IMG/VR virus record: IMGVR_UViG_3300023284_000199
Span: 1-63,323 of that record
Length of the DNA stretch: 63,323 nucleotides
Strand: one strand, 5' to 3'
DNA from: a virus
Part shown: piece after piece, positions 25,232-34,914 of the stretch
How the letters are laid out: the number at the start of each line of letters is the position of its first letter
Position numbering within the stretch: position 1 is the stretch's first letter
Notes under the pieces: model-generated
The model's database searches: none
Told to the model about the DNA's origin: nothing
Seen by the model: only the letters and a program-made list of their open reading frames with translations
Program-made: the position numbers and the translations under genes

Positions 25232-25764
25232 TGGCTACTTTTGATGGTGTGAATCTTGTTATAACTTTAGACTCTGGTGTAACGAATGTAGACGTTGGGG
25301 CAGATATATACACGCCTTGGAAAACGTTTTTATTGGCAGACCCTTTAAACAGACGATTTCCTCCTGCGTTTAGGTCTATTGCTGGTGATGATTTAACTCC
25401 TGGATTGGTTGCTGCACCATACTATTTTCTTCGTAATGATTTAGGTTGGCGTATACGTCCACCAGAAGAAGATATAACTATAAACTTGACTGATAATTTA
25501 CTAGGAGAAGATTCTACGCTTCCTGTAGCGATTCCTACTGTTGGTGGCTTTACTGCATTAATTTTAGGGATTCAACCGGTTACGCAAGGACTAGGCCCAA
25601 TTAATGCTAAGTTGGCTATTATTGAACAAGCTTTGGTGGGAGATACTGTAATTACAGGAACAGACCCTTTTACAATTACTATATATACTGACGCTACAAG
25701 AACAGTTATTTCATCACAGATAACTGTTACACAAGACGGACTAGACAAGATAAGGGTGGTATAA
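25231..25764 (+). CDS. Siphophage structural protein, YFLRNDLGWRI type
   Basis: A 177-residue protein. AAPYYFLRNDLGWRIRPPEE and the following TDNLLGED match a conserved phage particle protein family often found beside collar or fibre genes. No enzymatic motif. Confidence 0.6.
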   Translation: MATFDGVNLVITLDSGVTNVDVGADIYTPWKTFLLADPLNRRFPPAFRSIAGDDLTPGLVAAPYYFLRNDLGWRIRPPEEDITINLTDNLLGEDSTLPVAIPTVGGFTALILGIQPVTQGLGPINAKLAIIEQALVGDTVITGTDPFTITIYTDATRTVISSQITVTQDGLDKIRVV

Positions 25765-25949
25765 TGGGTGTACCTAGTTTATTTCCACTTTTTATGAAAG
25801 GTGGCGGAAGTAATATATTTGTGCAAGAATTAGTATTGGAGCTTGATGCAATGCCGGATATTGAAGTAGACACAACACCTGTAGAGGTTACAGTAGATTT
25901 AACTGTGGAGGTTACAACAGAGCCAACAGTAGAGGTAGAGGTAAGTTAA
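25764..25949 (+). CDS. Small hydrophobic and acidic protein
   Basis: A 61-residue protein: a hydrophobic N terminus (GVPSLFPLFMKGG) and a C-terminal run of Val-Glu-Thr repeats (VEVTVDLTVEVTTEPTVEVE). Overlapping starts and stops tie it to its neighbours. Function unknown. Confidence 0.5.
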   Translation: MGVPSLFPLFMKGGGSNIFVQELVLELDAMPDIEVDTTPVEVTVDLTVEVTTEPTVEVEVS

Positions 25950-26308
25950 TGGCAGCTATAGATCAAACAAATGACACAACTAAAGATATCTGTTGGGCTA
26001 GAGGTGATTCTGGTGCCCGAGGATTTCAGCTTAAAGATTCTGCTGGCGTGGTTATAGACATAACAGGATTTGGATTTATTTTAACTGTTAACTCAGAAAA
26101 AGACCCCACAACCAACCCTCCTGAGTTTACTATTACAGGTGTGATTACGGATGCTTTAAATGGTAGAGTAAGTTTTTCACCCACAACAGGTGATACGGAT
26201 ATAGTTGCAACCGGTTATTTTTATGATATTCAACAAACAGACGGCGGGGGAGCAATTGATACTCTAATCAAGGGCAAATGTAAAATCATAATGGATATCA
26301 CAAAATAA
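25949..26308 (+). CDS. BppU-N-like structural protein
   Basis: A 119-residue beta-rich protein. A GDSGARGFQLKD start, a TVNSEKDPTT strand pair and the ending YDIQQTDGGGAIDTLIKGK fit the small domain seen at the N terminus of baseplate or fibre proteins of the BppU type. It may attach a fibre to the particle. Confidence 0.6.
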   Translation: MAAIDQTNDTTKDICWARGDSGARGFQLKDSAGVVIDITGFGFILTVNSEKDPTTNPPEFTITGVITDALNGRVSFSPTTGDTDIVATGYFYDIQQTDGGGAIDTLIKGKCKIIMDITK

Positions 26309-26676
26309 TGGTAGATTATGTTAAACTAGCTGCAACTGCTGAAAGGCTTATAACTAAGAATGGTAGAGCTGTTACGCTTACTAAATTGGATCGTGTTGCG
26401 GCTGATCCGACTAAACCTTGGCTTGGTGGAGGTACAGCAACGGATACTGTCACGGCTACTGCTGTGGTATTTCCTATTGCGTTTGAAGACACAGATGGAA
26501 ACAACATTAGACGCGGAGACGCTGAAGCTTTTATATCGCATACGGAAAATCCCACAAAAAACCTAGACGATTATGATAAATTGACTACAAATGAAAGAGT
26601 ATGGGAAATAGTTAACCTAAATTTGTTGAATCCTGGCGGAACTAGGTTAATGTACCATGCCCATCTAAGGAGATAA
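26308..26676 (+). CDS. Head closure or neck protein
   Basis: A 122-residue protein starting with a helix then AERLITKNGRAVTLTKLDR, and later an NPTKNLDDYDKL segment, as in siphophage head-closure proteins that seal the portal channel. It precedes the tail-terminator-like gene, the usual order. Confidence 0.6.
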   Translation: MVDYVKLAATAERLITKNGRAVTLTKLDRVAADPTKPWLGGGTATDTVTATAVVFPIAFEDTDGNNIRRGDAEAFISHTENPTKNLDDYDKLTTNERVWEIVNLNLLNPGGTRLMYHAHLRR

Positions 26677-26677
26677 C

Positions 26678-27133
26678 ATGCCTCTAGCTAGTATTGTGGT
26701 GGGAACTAACGAGATTTTTGAACATTTCAAAACCGCTTGGGATGCACAAACCCCACCTATACCTCAAATCGTTTATCAAGATTCTTCTGTAACTGAAGAC
26801 CCTCCAACAACAGAATTAGCTTTTGTACATGCTTTTGTTCAACATAATATCATGGGACAATCTACTCTTTCCGGCGAAGTAGGTAATAAACGATTTCAAA
26901 GACTAGGGTTTTTTACTGTAGAGATAAGAACTCCCGCTGCTAATGACGTAGCTGCTGCCACTTTAAGTAACCGTGAATACGGAGATATTCTACTTACGGC
27001 TTTCGAAGGTCAGAACGGTGGTCCTAATGACGAGATAACATTTACAAATGCGGTGTATAATGAAATTGGAAAAGATGGTTTATGGTTTCAAGGTGTATTT
27101 AGCGTAGAATTCGAATACACCACAATAAGGTAG
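26678..27133 (+). CDS. Tail terminator, DUF4128-like
   Basis: A 151-residue protein. The FEHFKTAWDAQTPPIP start, the RLGFFTVEIRTP strand and an end in FSVEFEYTTIR fit the tail-terminator family, which caps the tail tube and joins it to the head. It lies between head closure and tail tube genes. Confidence 0.65.
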   Translation: MPLASIVVGTNEIFEHFKTAWDAQTPPIPQIVYQDSSVTEDPPTTELAFVHAFVQHNIMGQSTLSGEVGNKRFQRLGFFTVEIRTPAANDVAAATLSNREYGDILLTAFEGQNGGPNDEITFTNAVYNEIGKDGLWFQGVFSVEFEYTTIR

Positions 27134-27197
27134 ACAGCTATTCTTTTTTCCTATAATATACTTCATATCGATATGCGCGTAGAGGAAACGGAAAAAC

Positions 27198-28724
27198 ATG
27201 GCCCAAGTTAATAAAATTGACTCCAATTCAACAGGATTAAGATATGCTGAAGAAGTTTCTATAGGTGTTCTTCCCGGTTCTCCTGTTTGGAATCCACTAG
27301 AACCTAACAGTTACGATGATTTTGGTGGAGATATTACCACGGTTGCTCGTAACCCAATTAATGAATCTAGACAGCGCCAAAAGGGTGTTGTGGTTGATTT
27401 GGATGCTGCTGGTGGATTTAATAACGATCTTACCCAAACTAATTTTGAAGACATTATGCAAGGATTCTTCTTTGCTGATCTTCGTCCTAAAGGTGAAGAA
27501 TTACCTACAGGCGCTAACTCTGTTGGTGATCTTTATGAAGTAGCTTTAACAGCCGGTTTCTTGGTTGGGGATATTATTGAATCTTCTAATTGGCCGGATG
27601 CTGTAAATAACGGAATTAAAGACGTTACTGCAATTGTTGCGGATACTTCTGTAGCAGTTTCACAAACTCTTGTTACTGATGCAGCACCTCCTGCTGATGC
27701 TGAAATTGTTGTGGTTGGATTCACTTTTGTCGCTGGTGATCTTGATGTGACTGCCCCTGGCGGTGGTGTTCTTCCTACGCTTGATGCAACAGCTAAAGAT
27801 TTAACAGAGCTAGGGTTGATCCCTGGTGAATGGATTTTTGTTGGTGGTGATCTTGCTGCTGAAGCTTTCACAAACGCCACAAATAATGGCTTCATGCGTG
27901 TAAAAACTATTACAGCTACGAATATCACTATTGATAAAGCTAGTGGTGTTATGGTTACTGAGGCTTCTACTACGGAAACAATCAAACTGTACATCGGTCG
28001 TATTCTGAAAAACGAATCTGATGCTACTTTGATCAAAAGACGTAGCTACAACCTAGAACGTACTTTGGGTATGCCTGATGATGCTATGGCATCGGAAATT
28101 CAAGCTGAATATGTTGAAGGTGCTGTTGCTAATGAAATCGTTTTCAACTTCAACACTGCTGATAAGATTACTGCTGATTTGAATTTTGTCGCTACTGACC
28201 ACACAACTATCGATGGTCCTACAGCTTTGAAAACAGGTACTCGTCCAGTTTTGGTTGGTGAAGATGGTATCAACACTTCTAATGATATTTCTAGACTGAA
28301 AATAAATGTGGTTGATCTTACCGACGAGTTTCCGACAGCGTTGTTTGGATTCTTAACTGAATTCACAGTTACAATCAACAACAACGTGTCTCCTAACAAA
28401 GCCATTTCGGTTTTGGGAGCGTTCGATTTGACTGCTGGTCAGTTTAACGTTGATGGGACAGCCACAGCCTACTTCTCGAATGTTTCAGCTATTGCGGCTA
28501 TCAGAAGCAACAGTGACGTGACTATGGACTTTGCGATGGTGAAAAACAATTCAGGTATCTTGGTTGATATCCCATTGATTGCTCTTGGTGGTGGTCTATT
28601 GGATGTTGCTCAAGACGAACCTATTCTAATGCCTTTAGAACAGCCTGCCGCTGCTGACAGAGTGCTAAATCATACCCTGTTGATGCAGTGGTTTGATTTC
28701 CTACCGAATGCTGCTGACGTTTAA
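27198..28724 (+). CDS. Major tail tube protein
   Basis: A 508-residue protein. LRYAEEVSIGVLPGSPVW, then DDFGGD and VARNPINESRQRQKG match a siphophage tail-tube family, which is longer than the lambda type because of an inserted beta domain in residues about 120-240. It would polymerise around the tape measure. TATAAT lies near 27158 upstream, but the -35 spacing is poor. Confidence 0.75.
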   Translation: MAQVNKIDSNSTGLRYAEEVSIGVLPGSPVWNPLEPNSYDDFGGDITTVARNPINESRQRQKGVVVDLDAAGGFNNDLTQTNFEDIMQGFFFADLRPKGEELPTGANSVGDLYEVALTAGFLVGDIIESSNWPDAVNNGIKDVTAIVADTSVAVSQTLVTDAAPPADAEIVVVGFTFVAGDLDVTAPGGGVLPTLDATAKDLTELGLIPGEWIFVGGDLAAEAFTNATNNGFMRVKTITATNITIDKASGVMVTEASTTETIKLYIGRILKNESDATLIKRRSYNLERTLGMPDDAMASEIQAEYVEGAVANEIVFNFNTADKITADLNFVATDHTTIDGPTALKTGTRPVLVGEDGINTSNDISRLKINVVDLTDEFPTALFGFLTEFTVTINNNVSPNKAISVLGAFDLTAGQFNVDGTATAYFSNVSAIAAIRSNSDVTMDFAMVKNNSGILVDIPLIALGGGLLDVAQDEPILMPLEQPAAADRVLNHTLLMQWFDFLPNAADV

Positions 28725-28814
28725 AAAACGCGCACATGAGAGCTTGTGGGGATAGCTCTATAAACCCCTCACCACATTCCTTTTCAATGATGATACATAT
28801 GGGAGTATGATGCG

Positions 28815-29285
28815 ATGAGTCTGTATAAAACATTCAAGACTAATGAGGACATGGAACGTCAAGGTATCGAGCTAGATTTCGGTCCTAATGAAGATTTGCC
28901 TAAAGGCGAAGATGACAAGCATCCAAGTACTGTTTTAACTTGTGCTAGGGCTGGTGGAGCTAACGATAGGTTTGCTAAAGCCTTGGAACAAAAATATCGT
29001 CCGTATCGAACACAAATCGATAATGATACTATGGATGAAAAAGTGGCGAGTGATTTGCTTGCTGAAGCTTTTGCAGAAACTATTATTTTGGGTTGGAAAG
29101 GTGTTAGTTCTCTTGATATTGGTCTTACTGAAGAAGGTGAAGACGTTTATGAAGTTAATTTCAGCAAAGAATATTGCACTATGATGTTCATTAATTTGCC
29201 AGAACATTTCAAGGATGTTCGTACTCAAACTATGAAGTTTACAAATTTCCGTAAAGCCGAAATGGAACAAGACGTAAAAAACTAA
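28815..29285 (+). CDS. Tail assembly chaperone, short frame (gpG-like)
   Basis: A 156-residue protein between tube and tape measure genes, the invariant place of gpG-type chaperones. These bind the tape measure during tail assembly and are not in the virion. It ends in the codons GTA AAA AAC TAA, which contain a -1 slippery site, so a fraction of ribosomes should make the longer product ending at 29641. Confidence 0.75.
   Translation: MSLYKTFKTNEDMERQGIELDFGPNEDLPKGEDDKHPSTVLTCARAGGANDRFAKALEQKYRPYRTQIDNDTMDEKVASDLLAEAFAETIILGWKGVSSLDIGLTEEGEDVYEVNFSKEYCTMMFINLPEHFKDVRTQTMKFTNFRKAEMEQDVKN
29276..29282 (+). promoter_or_regulatory. Programmed -1 frameshift site A AAA AAC
   Basis: The heptamer A AAA AAC is in the zero frame of the chaperone gene and is followed at once by TAA. 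Slipping back one base moves ribosomes into a frame that is open from 29255 to the stop ending at 29641. This is the standard signal layout for tail-chaperone frameshifting. Confidence 0.8.
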
Positions 29286-29641
29286 CCGAATATCTGCTTT
29301 ACCAACTACAATACGGTGAAACAGATATACAAATAGTTCGATTAGCCAAAATCAATAGTATGCCACTTCCACCCCGGATTGTAAATCGGCCAAGGCTGTT
29401 ACCGGGGTTGGATTTCTATTATCATGTGTACTCCAAATTGACTACTGCTAGAGGGGGTATGGGTGATGGTTTCATACCTATTAATGTTATATGGGACTTT
29501 TGTGATAGAAATGATATAACGGGATATGAGCAAGAAAGATTGATTGAGATAGTCATGTCCATAGATTTAGCGTATATTAAGTATAAGCAAGAAGAATCAA
29601 AAATTAAAGCCAAGTCTTTACAGAAAGGTAAACAGAAGTAA
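29282..29641 (+). CDS. Tail assembly chaperone extension (gpT-like frame)
   Basis: The -1 frame adds 119 residues beginning LTEYLLYQLQYGETDIQIVR, giving a fusion of about 275 residues. An internal ATG at 29360 would give 93 residues, but the upstream part is open and reads as protein. The fusion is expected to recruit tail tube subunits to the tape measure. The end is lysine-rich and its stop overlaps the next ATG. Confidence 0.7.
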   Translation, partial: LTEYLLYQLQYGETDIQIVRLAKINSMPLPPRIVNRPRLLPGLDFYYHVYSKLTTARGGMGDGFIPINVIWDFCDRNDITGYEQERLIEIVMSIDLAYIKYKQEESKIKAKSLQKGKQK

Positions 29642-30114
29642 TGGCGCGTGCCAAACCTTTTTCTCAATTGCCGAAGTTCATTAATCAACGTAAGAAAAAC
29701 ATTGATCCTGCAATAAGTAGAATAATGAAAAAAGTGGCTAAAGTAGGTCATACGGCTCTTATTTTAGGAACTCCTGTAGACATTGGTACAGCACGTTCAA
29801 ATTGGGTGATGACAAAAGATACACCTAACAGAACTCCTATTCCAGCATATGCACCGGGAGAAAAATTAGGTATTGGAGAGAGAGCTAACGCTTCTGCTGC
29901 AATTGGTCAGGGTGAAACAGCATTATCTACATTTAGTTTAGGTGCTAATAGGAGTATATTCATAACAAACTTTATACGCTATATCAGTTTTTTAAATGGT
30001 CCACCCTTTCATTCTAAACAAACTCCCGGTAAATTCGTAGAGAAAGCTTTTCAATTGATGCGAAGCATAGTGAAATCAGAAAGATTAAATTTAGCTAAAA
30101 AACGAGGATTCTAA
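29641..30114 (+). CDS. HK97 gp10-like tail completion protein
   Basis: A 157-residue basic protein. The motif GTPVDIGTARSNW is typical of HK97 gp10-like proteins, which act in head-tail joining or tail completion, and later YISFLNGPPFHSKQTPGKFV matches the conserved end. Placement between chaperone and tape measure is slightly unusual. Confidence 0.7.
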   Translation: MARAKPFSQLPKFINQRKKNIDPAISRIMKKVAKVGHTALILGTPVDIGTARSNWVMTKDTPNRTPIPAYAPGEKLGIGERANASAAIGQGETALSTFSLGANRSIFITNFIRYISFLNGPPFHSKQTPGKFVEKAFQLMRSIVKSERLNLAKKRGF

Positions 30115-30117
30115 GTA

Positions 30118-33100
30118 ATGGCTACAGAACGATTTATCATTGAAATTAGAGCTAAAGGGACTCGCAGAGTTAAGCGTGATCTTGATAGTATTAATCGTTC
30201 GGCACAAGGCGCACGAAAAACTCTAGCCTTTTTACGTGCTGCTTTGGTTGTGGTTGCGTCGGCTAGAATTGCTAAACAGTTTCTTGATCTTGCTGATGTA
30301 TTTACGCTTATGAGGAACAGAATCAGATTGCTTACAAAAGATACTAGGCAACTGAATGCGGTTCAAAACACTCTATTTAAAATTTCACAAGAAACAAGAA
30401 CTTCATTCGAAGCCAACGCAACACTTTTTACACGTATGACTCGTGCAACAGGAAACCTTGGGTTAAACTTCGGTCGTCTTTTAGATATAACCAGAGGTCT
30501 ATCTCAAGCTGTGGCTATTGGTGGTTCTACGGTTCAAGAATCAACTAATGCCATGATCCAATTTTCACAAGCTTTAGCTGCGGGTGCGTTAACTGGTGAT
30601 GAACTACGATCAGTGACAGAACAATTACCTGTTTTAGCTCAAATCATAGCTAAAGAATTTGGTCTTGCTGCTGGACAATTAATAACGTTTGCTAAAACTA
30701 ATGATCGTGCTTTAAAGACAGAACGTATTATAAAAGCCATAGAAGATGCATTACCAGGTTTAGCTAAAGCCTTCGCTACTACTCAATCTACCATAGGTCA
30801 AGGTTTTGAGCGTGTTAATAATGCTTTGATTTTCTTTATTGGTAAAGTGGGTGCTGCTTCAGGTATAGGAGCTTTATTTGCTAATACCCTTAATGACATA
30901 GCTAATAATATAGGGCTTGTGTTAGCAGGTTTATTGGCTATAACTGGTATAATTGTATTTAATCTTTTGATATCTCAAGTTGGTAAATTTATTAAATTAT
31001 TAGTTTCAATACCTGTATTTATAACTAGTAAATTAATAGGTGTATTTCTACTATTAATAGTTCCTATTAAATTAATTGCTCTCGGGATTTTAGGAATAGG
31101 AAAAGCTTTATTAGCTATAAATGTAGTGGCTATATTGACTACCATAAGAGTTTCTTTTTTGAGTGCGGTAGTTTCTGTGAATATATTGTCGGCAGCAGTT
31201 AAACTTGTGTTTTTATCTTTTAAAAATTTAAGGTCCACTATTAAATTATTAACAACTGCTTTCATATCTTTGCAAATTGCTTTAGTGGCAGTGCGAGTAT
31301 CTATGTCTATTTTAGCCGGTTTTGTACTTGCTAGATTGATATCAGGTTTTATAAAAGCAAAAATAGCTGTTTTGGCCTTCGCGGCATCTCTTAGAACCCT
31401 AGCAGGTGTGTTTGCTTTAGTTAAAACTATAGGTAAATCATTATTAATTTTTGTAGTTCTTTTTAAGGGCGCTTTAATAGGTTTAGTCACAGTTTTAGGA
31501 ATATTAAAAGTGGCAGTACTAGCTAACCCGTTATTTTTATTGGGTGCCCTTCTGATTGGTGCTGTTGTTTTAGCTTTTGTTGTTTTTGAAGATGAAATAC
31601 AAAATACCATAAAAGCTATAAAAGATATGATTCCTACCTTTACTGAAATGGGTATAGGAGCGTTAGCTACATTAGATACTATAGTAGACAATTGGCGTAA
31701 TTTACCAATTATTATGAAAGAAATAGCCATAGATGCAGTTAATTTTCTAGTTAAAAGTTTTCAAATCGCAGGGAACAAAATTATTGACGTTTTTAATAGT
31801 CTTGGAGGTAATGTAAAACCTATTATTGTTGCTGATATTATAAAAACTCCTAGAGAAGAAGTGGCCGCAGTTGTAGAATCACAAAAAGGATTAACCCCAG
31901 AAACCGGACCTGATGATATTTTTGGGGGTAGAAATACACTCACTAAAGTTCAAAAATTCACCAAAGAATTTAATAAAAATCTTAAATCTATAGAAGAAAA
32001 AGGACTTTCTAAATCTTTACAAGACCGTTTAGAAACTCTTAAAGAACTTTTTAAGACTTTTACTCTTGGTGGCCTTGATGCAGACGAAATGGAAAAACTT
32101 ATTAAAGAATATGCGTCACTTCAAGATGCTATGAACGGAGTTTCCGGTGTTACTCAAACCCTTCAAACTAGATTTGATAAACTTGTGGACAAATTCAACC
32201 CTGTTGCATCAGCCGCTAGAAAAGTTAAAGAAGCCTTAGAAGCTATACGTGCTGTAGACCCCGGCAGAGCGCCTGATGAAATTGGACGGGAAACCGGAGT
32301 TAGACAAGGTATTAGTGATGCGGGTGCAAAACTCATAAAAGCTTTTAAACGTGATTTGGTTGGTGTTGGTAATGAGGCAGAAATCACAAAGCAAAAAATA
32401 GATGTTCTTAAAGATTTCCAACTTAATCCTAAAAATGGTATAACTGATGGAGAGCTTGATGAACAGTTGAGAATTCTTAATGAAGATTTAACTATTTTTA
32501 AAACAAATATTGATCAAATAAATTTAGCGGGTACTTTTGATCCTGCTATTGATCTTGCAGAACAACTCAGGGTTGGATTAGTTACCTTAAATTCAGCAGA
32601 ACGTGCGGGTAATGCAACTATAATAACTAGAGCAGAATTGGTTAAACGGTTAACCAGAGAATCACTCGGGTTAGATAACGAACAAGTTAGGATGGCGGGT
32701 ACTACCAAAAATATAGATGCCGCCTTGAAAACTAATAGCATATCTATGGCAGAAGCGGTGGTGTTGAGAAAAAATTTAGCAGAAAGTACTAGACTTTTCA
32801 ATGCGGAACAAACTGTAGATAATATATTAGCTCAAACAGATGCATTTAAAAAAGAATCAGCGGCTATTAAACAGGTTGTAGATGCTTTTGCAGAGTTGAG
32901 AGCCGCTAATGGTGATGCGAGTGGAGAACAAGCAGCTATCATAAGAGCAAGACGTGAAGCATCTGGTGTGGGTAATGAAGAGTTTGTTCGTTTAAAAAAT
33001 ATAGCTCAAATACGCCAACAGCTTTCAGAACAAATTATAACTCAATCTGAAGCTACGAAAAAATTGATAGCTATTCAAGAGTCTAGCTCTAAATTCAAAG

Positions 33101-34257
33101 CCGAACAGAAACTATTAAGTCAAGTTGGTGCTGTTAATAAATTGGTTGCTGCCAATAAGCAACTTGCCGATATAGAACGTGAATTTGATAAGTTACGTAC
33201 TGATGGTGTTGGTACTGAGAAAGAAAGAGAAGAAGTGTTACGCCGCACTATACGTGAGATTGTTGGTGTGGGCAATGCAACTACAGATTTAGCAGAGAAA
33301 CAAGAATTACTTGGGGCAGCTTTGAAGCAAGGTGCCATTGATTTTGACGAGTTTCGTAGAGCTATGCGTGATGCTCGAATTGATTTCTTAGAAACACAAA
33401 CCGATTTCTCTTCTGGTTTTGAACGTGGTGTTCTAAAAGCGCGTAGAGACTTAGAAGATTTTGCTTCAGCGGCAGAAAGTGCTGTTGTGGGTGCTTTTGA
33501 TTCTATGAAAGATGCTTTAGCTGACTTTATTGAAACAGGAGAATTCTCACTTGAAGGGTTCATTAACACCATTCGTAGAAGTTTTGCTGAATTAGCCGCT
33601 CAGTCGCTCCTTAACGAGGCCCTGAGTGGGTTCGAGGAACTTTTTGGCATCGCACTACCCGGTGGAAAGAATGAGGCTCAGGGGCAGGGTGCGGACCTTG
33701 GGGTAGGTTTTTTACAAGGTGGACTGACAGGTGCATCTCTAGCGGGAGATTTCTTAGCTGCTATGCAAGGTGCCAGTGCATTCCCAGGATTAAGCGGTGG
33801 GGGTGGATTAACAATAGGGGATAGTCCACCATTAACTGATGATACAATTATACCTAAGCTAGATGGAATTTCAGATGCATTAAGCAATTTGGGAGATTTA
33901 TTTAGTAGCGGTCTTAGTAGCCTTTTAAATCTCTTTAGCGGTAGTCTTGGTTCATTAGGTGGACTAGCAGGATTAATCGGTTTCAGACATGGAGGTAACT
34001 TCACAATACCGGGTCCAAATACAGGAATAGATGATAAATTAGTAGCCTTTAGAGGTAGTGGGGGTGAACAAGTTACAGTGACTCCGACTAATCAAGTTGC
34101 AGATAGGGCTCAAGGTCTTATTGCTGCACCTTCAAATATTAATATTTCAAGACTAGTTATAAACACCGAACAAAAAGACAATGCTAGAAAAACGAATGAT
34201 CAAATTGATAGAAAAGCTACTGTTGGTATTAGACGAACAGTGCAAAGAGGATTTTAA
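30118..34257 (+). CDS. Tape measure protein
   Basis: A 1379-residue protein, the longest helical protein here. The N terminus has the tape-measure domain (RNRIRLLTKDTRQLNAVQNT and a GALTGDELRSVTEQLP motif). Residues about 265-500 are a long run of hydrophobic segments encoded by very AT-rich DNA. Then come coiled coils and a C-terminal glycine-rich part. At about 1.5 angstrom per residue the tail would be roughly 200 nm. It sets tail length and may form a membrane channel on ejection. Confidence 0.9.
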   Translation: MATERFIIEIRAKGTRRVKRDLDSINRSAQGARKTLAFLRAALVVVASARIAKQFLDLADVFTLMRNRIRLLTKDTRQLNAVQNTLFKISQETRTSFEANATLFTRMTRATGNLGLNFGRLLDITRGLSQAVAIGGSTVQESTNAMIQFSQALAAGALTGDELRSVTEQLPVLAQIIAKEFGLAAGQLITFAKTNDRALKTERIIKAIEDALPGLAKAFATTQSTIGQGFERVNNALIFFIGKVGAASGIGALFANTLNDIANNIGLVLAGLLAITGIIVFNLLISQVGKFIKLLVSIPVFITSKLIGVFLLLIVPIKLIALGILGIGKALLAINVVAILTTIRVSFLSAVVSVNILSAAVKLVFLSFKNLRSTIKLLTTAFISLQIALVAVRVSMSILAGFVLARLISGFIKAKIAVLAFAASLRTLAGVFALVKTIGKSLLIFVVLFKGALIGLVTVLGILKVAVLANPLFLLGALLIGAVVLAFVVFEDEIQNTIKAIKDMIPTFTEMGIGALATLDTIVDNWRNLPIIMKEIAIDAVNFLVKSFQIAGNKIIDVFNSLGGNVKPIIVADIIKTPREEVAAVVESQKGLTPETGPDDIFGGRNTLTKVQKFTKEFNKNLKSIEEKGLSKSLQDRLETLKELFKTFTLGGLDADEMEKLIKEYASLQDAMNGVSGVTQTLQTRFDKLVDKFNPVASAARKVKEALEAIRAVDPGRAPDEIGRETGVRQGISDAGAKLIKAFKRDLVGVGNEAEITKQKIDVLKDFQLNPKNGITDGELDEQLRILNEDLTIFKTNIDQINLAGTFDPAIDLAEQLRVGLVTLNSAERAGNATIITRAELVKRLTRESLGLDNEQVRMAGTTKNIDAALKTNSISMAEAVVLRKNLAESTRLFNAEQTVDNILAQTDAFKKESAAIKQVVDAFAELRAANGDASGEQAAIIRARREASGVGNEEFVRLKNIAQIRQQLSEQIITQSEATKKLIAIQESSSKFKAEQKLLSQVGAVNKLVAANKQLADIEREFDKLRTDGVGTEKEREEVLRRTIREIVGVGNATTDLAEKQELLGAALKQGAIDFDEFRRAMRDARIDFLETQTDFSSGFERGVLKARRDLEDFASAAESAVVGAFDSMKDALADFIETGEFSLEGFINTIRRSFAELAAQSLLNEALSGFEELFGIALPGGKNEAQGQGADLGVGFLQGGLTGASLAGDFLAAMQGASAFPGLSGGGGLTIGDSPPLTDDTIIPKLDGISDALSNLGDLFSSGLSSLLNLFSGSLGSLGGLAGLIGFRHGGNFTIPGPNTGIDDKLVAFRGSGGEQVTVTPTNQVADRAQGLIAAPSNINISRLVINTEQKDNARKTNDQIDRKATVGIRRTVQRGF

Positions 34258-34914
34258 ATGGCGCATTATGATGATGTAGTATTACCAGAAGAAGTAGAAC
34301 GTGGTGTTACAGGAGGCCCCAGGTTTCTTACTGTTGTAGCAGAACTGCCTAGCGGTTTTCGTCAATCTTTAAGTTATTGGCCCCAAGTTAGAGGTGAGTG
34401 GGATATTGCTTATGGTATTGCCAAATTAGAAGATGCTGTAGCTGCTTTTCAAATAAATTCTGTATCAGATATTTTCTATGTATTAGAAGGTAGAGCACAT
34501 AGTGGTTTGTTTAAAGACTGGGCAGATTATCAAACACCTTATGACTATCCTAATCTTATAGGTGGAGCCGCGTTTCAAAGTATTGGCACTGGTGATGGTA
34601 TAGAAACAGATTTTCAACTTACAAAAACGTATATTGTGGGTTCTAGAACCTATATTAGAACAATACAAAAACCAGTTTCAGCAACTTTAGTTGTACGAAA
34701 AGGTGTTACACCTCAAAATGATCCGGCTGATTATACTATTACAGCTTTAGGACTAGTTCAATTTGTTGTAGCTCCCGCTGGTGCTGTTGATGTAAATTTT
34801 CAATCTGATTATTCTGTTCCTTTTGCTTTTCAAGATGATAAATTTGAAATAACTATGGCCACGTTTGAAGCGGGGCAGATACCTTCCACAATGATTGAAC
34901 AGGTTCTTTTATAA
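34258..34914 (+). CDS. DUF2460 distal tail protein
   Basis: A 218-residue protein. GPRFLTVVAELPSGFRQS near the start, the GLFKDWADYQTP stretch and GTGDGIETDFQLTKTY are hallmarks of DUF2460, the family of gene-transfer-agent gp12 and distal tail proteins, which link tube and tip. It abuts the tape measure and overlaps DUF2163. Confidence 0.85.
   Translation: MAHYDDVVLPEEVERGVTGGPRFLTVVAELPSGFRQSLSYWPQVRGEWDIAYGIAKLEDAVAAFQINSVSDIFYVLEGRAHSGLFKDWADYQTPYDYPNLIGGAAFQSIGTGDGIETDFQLTKTYIVGSRTYIRTIQKPVSATLVVRKGVTPQNDPADYTITALGLVQFVVAPAGAVDVNFQSDYSVPFAFQDDKFEITMATFEAGQIPSTMIEQVLL

Noticed and set aside
30975-31730. 251-codon minus-strand ORF inside the tape measure
   Set aside because: It is a shadow frame produced by the AT-rich, hydrophobic coding section on the other strand.
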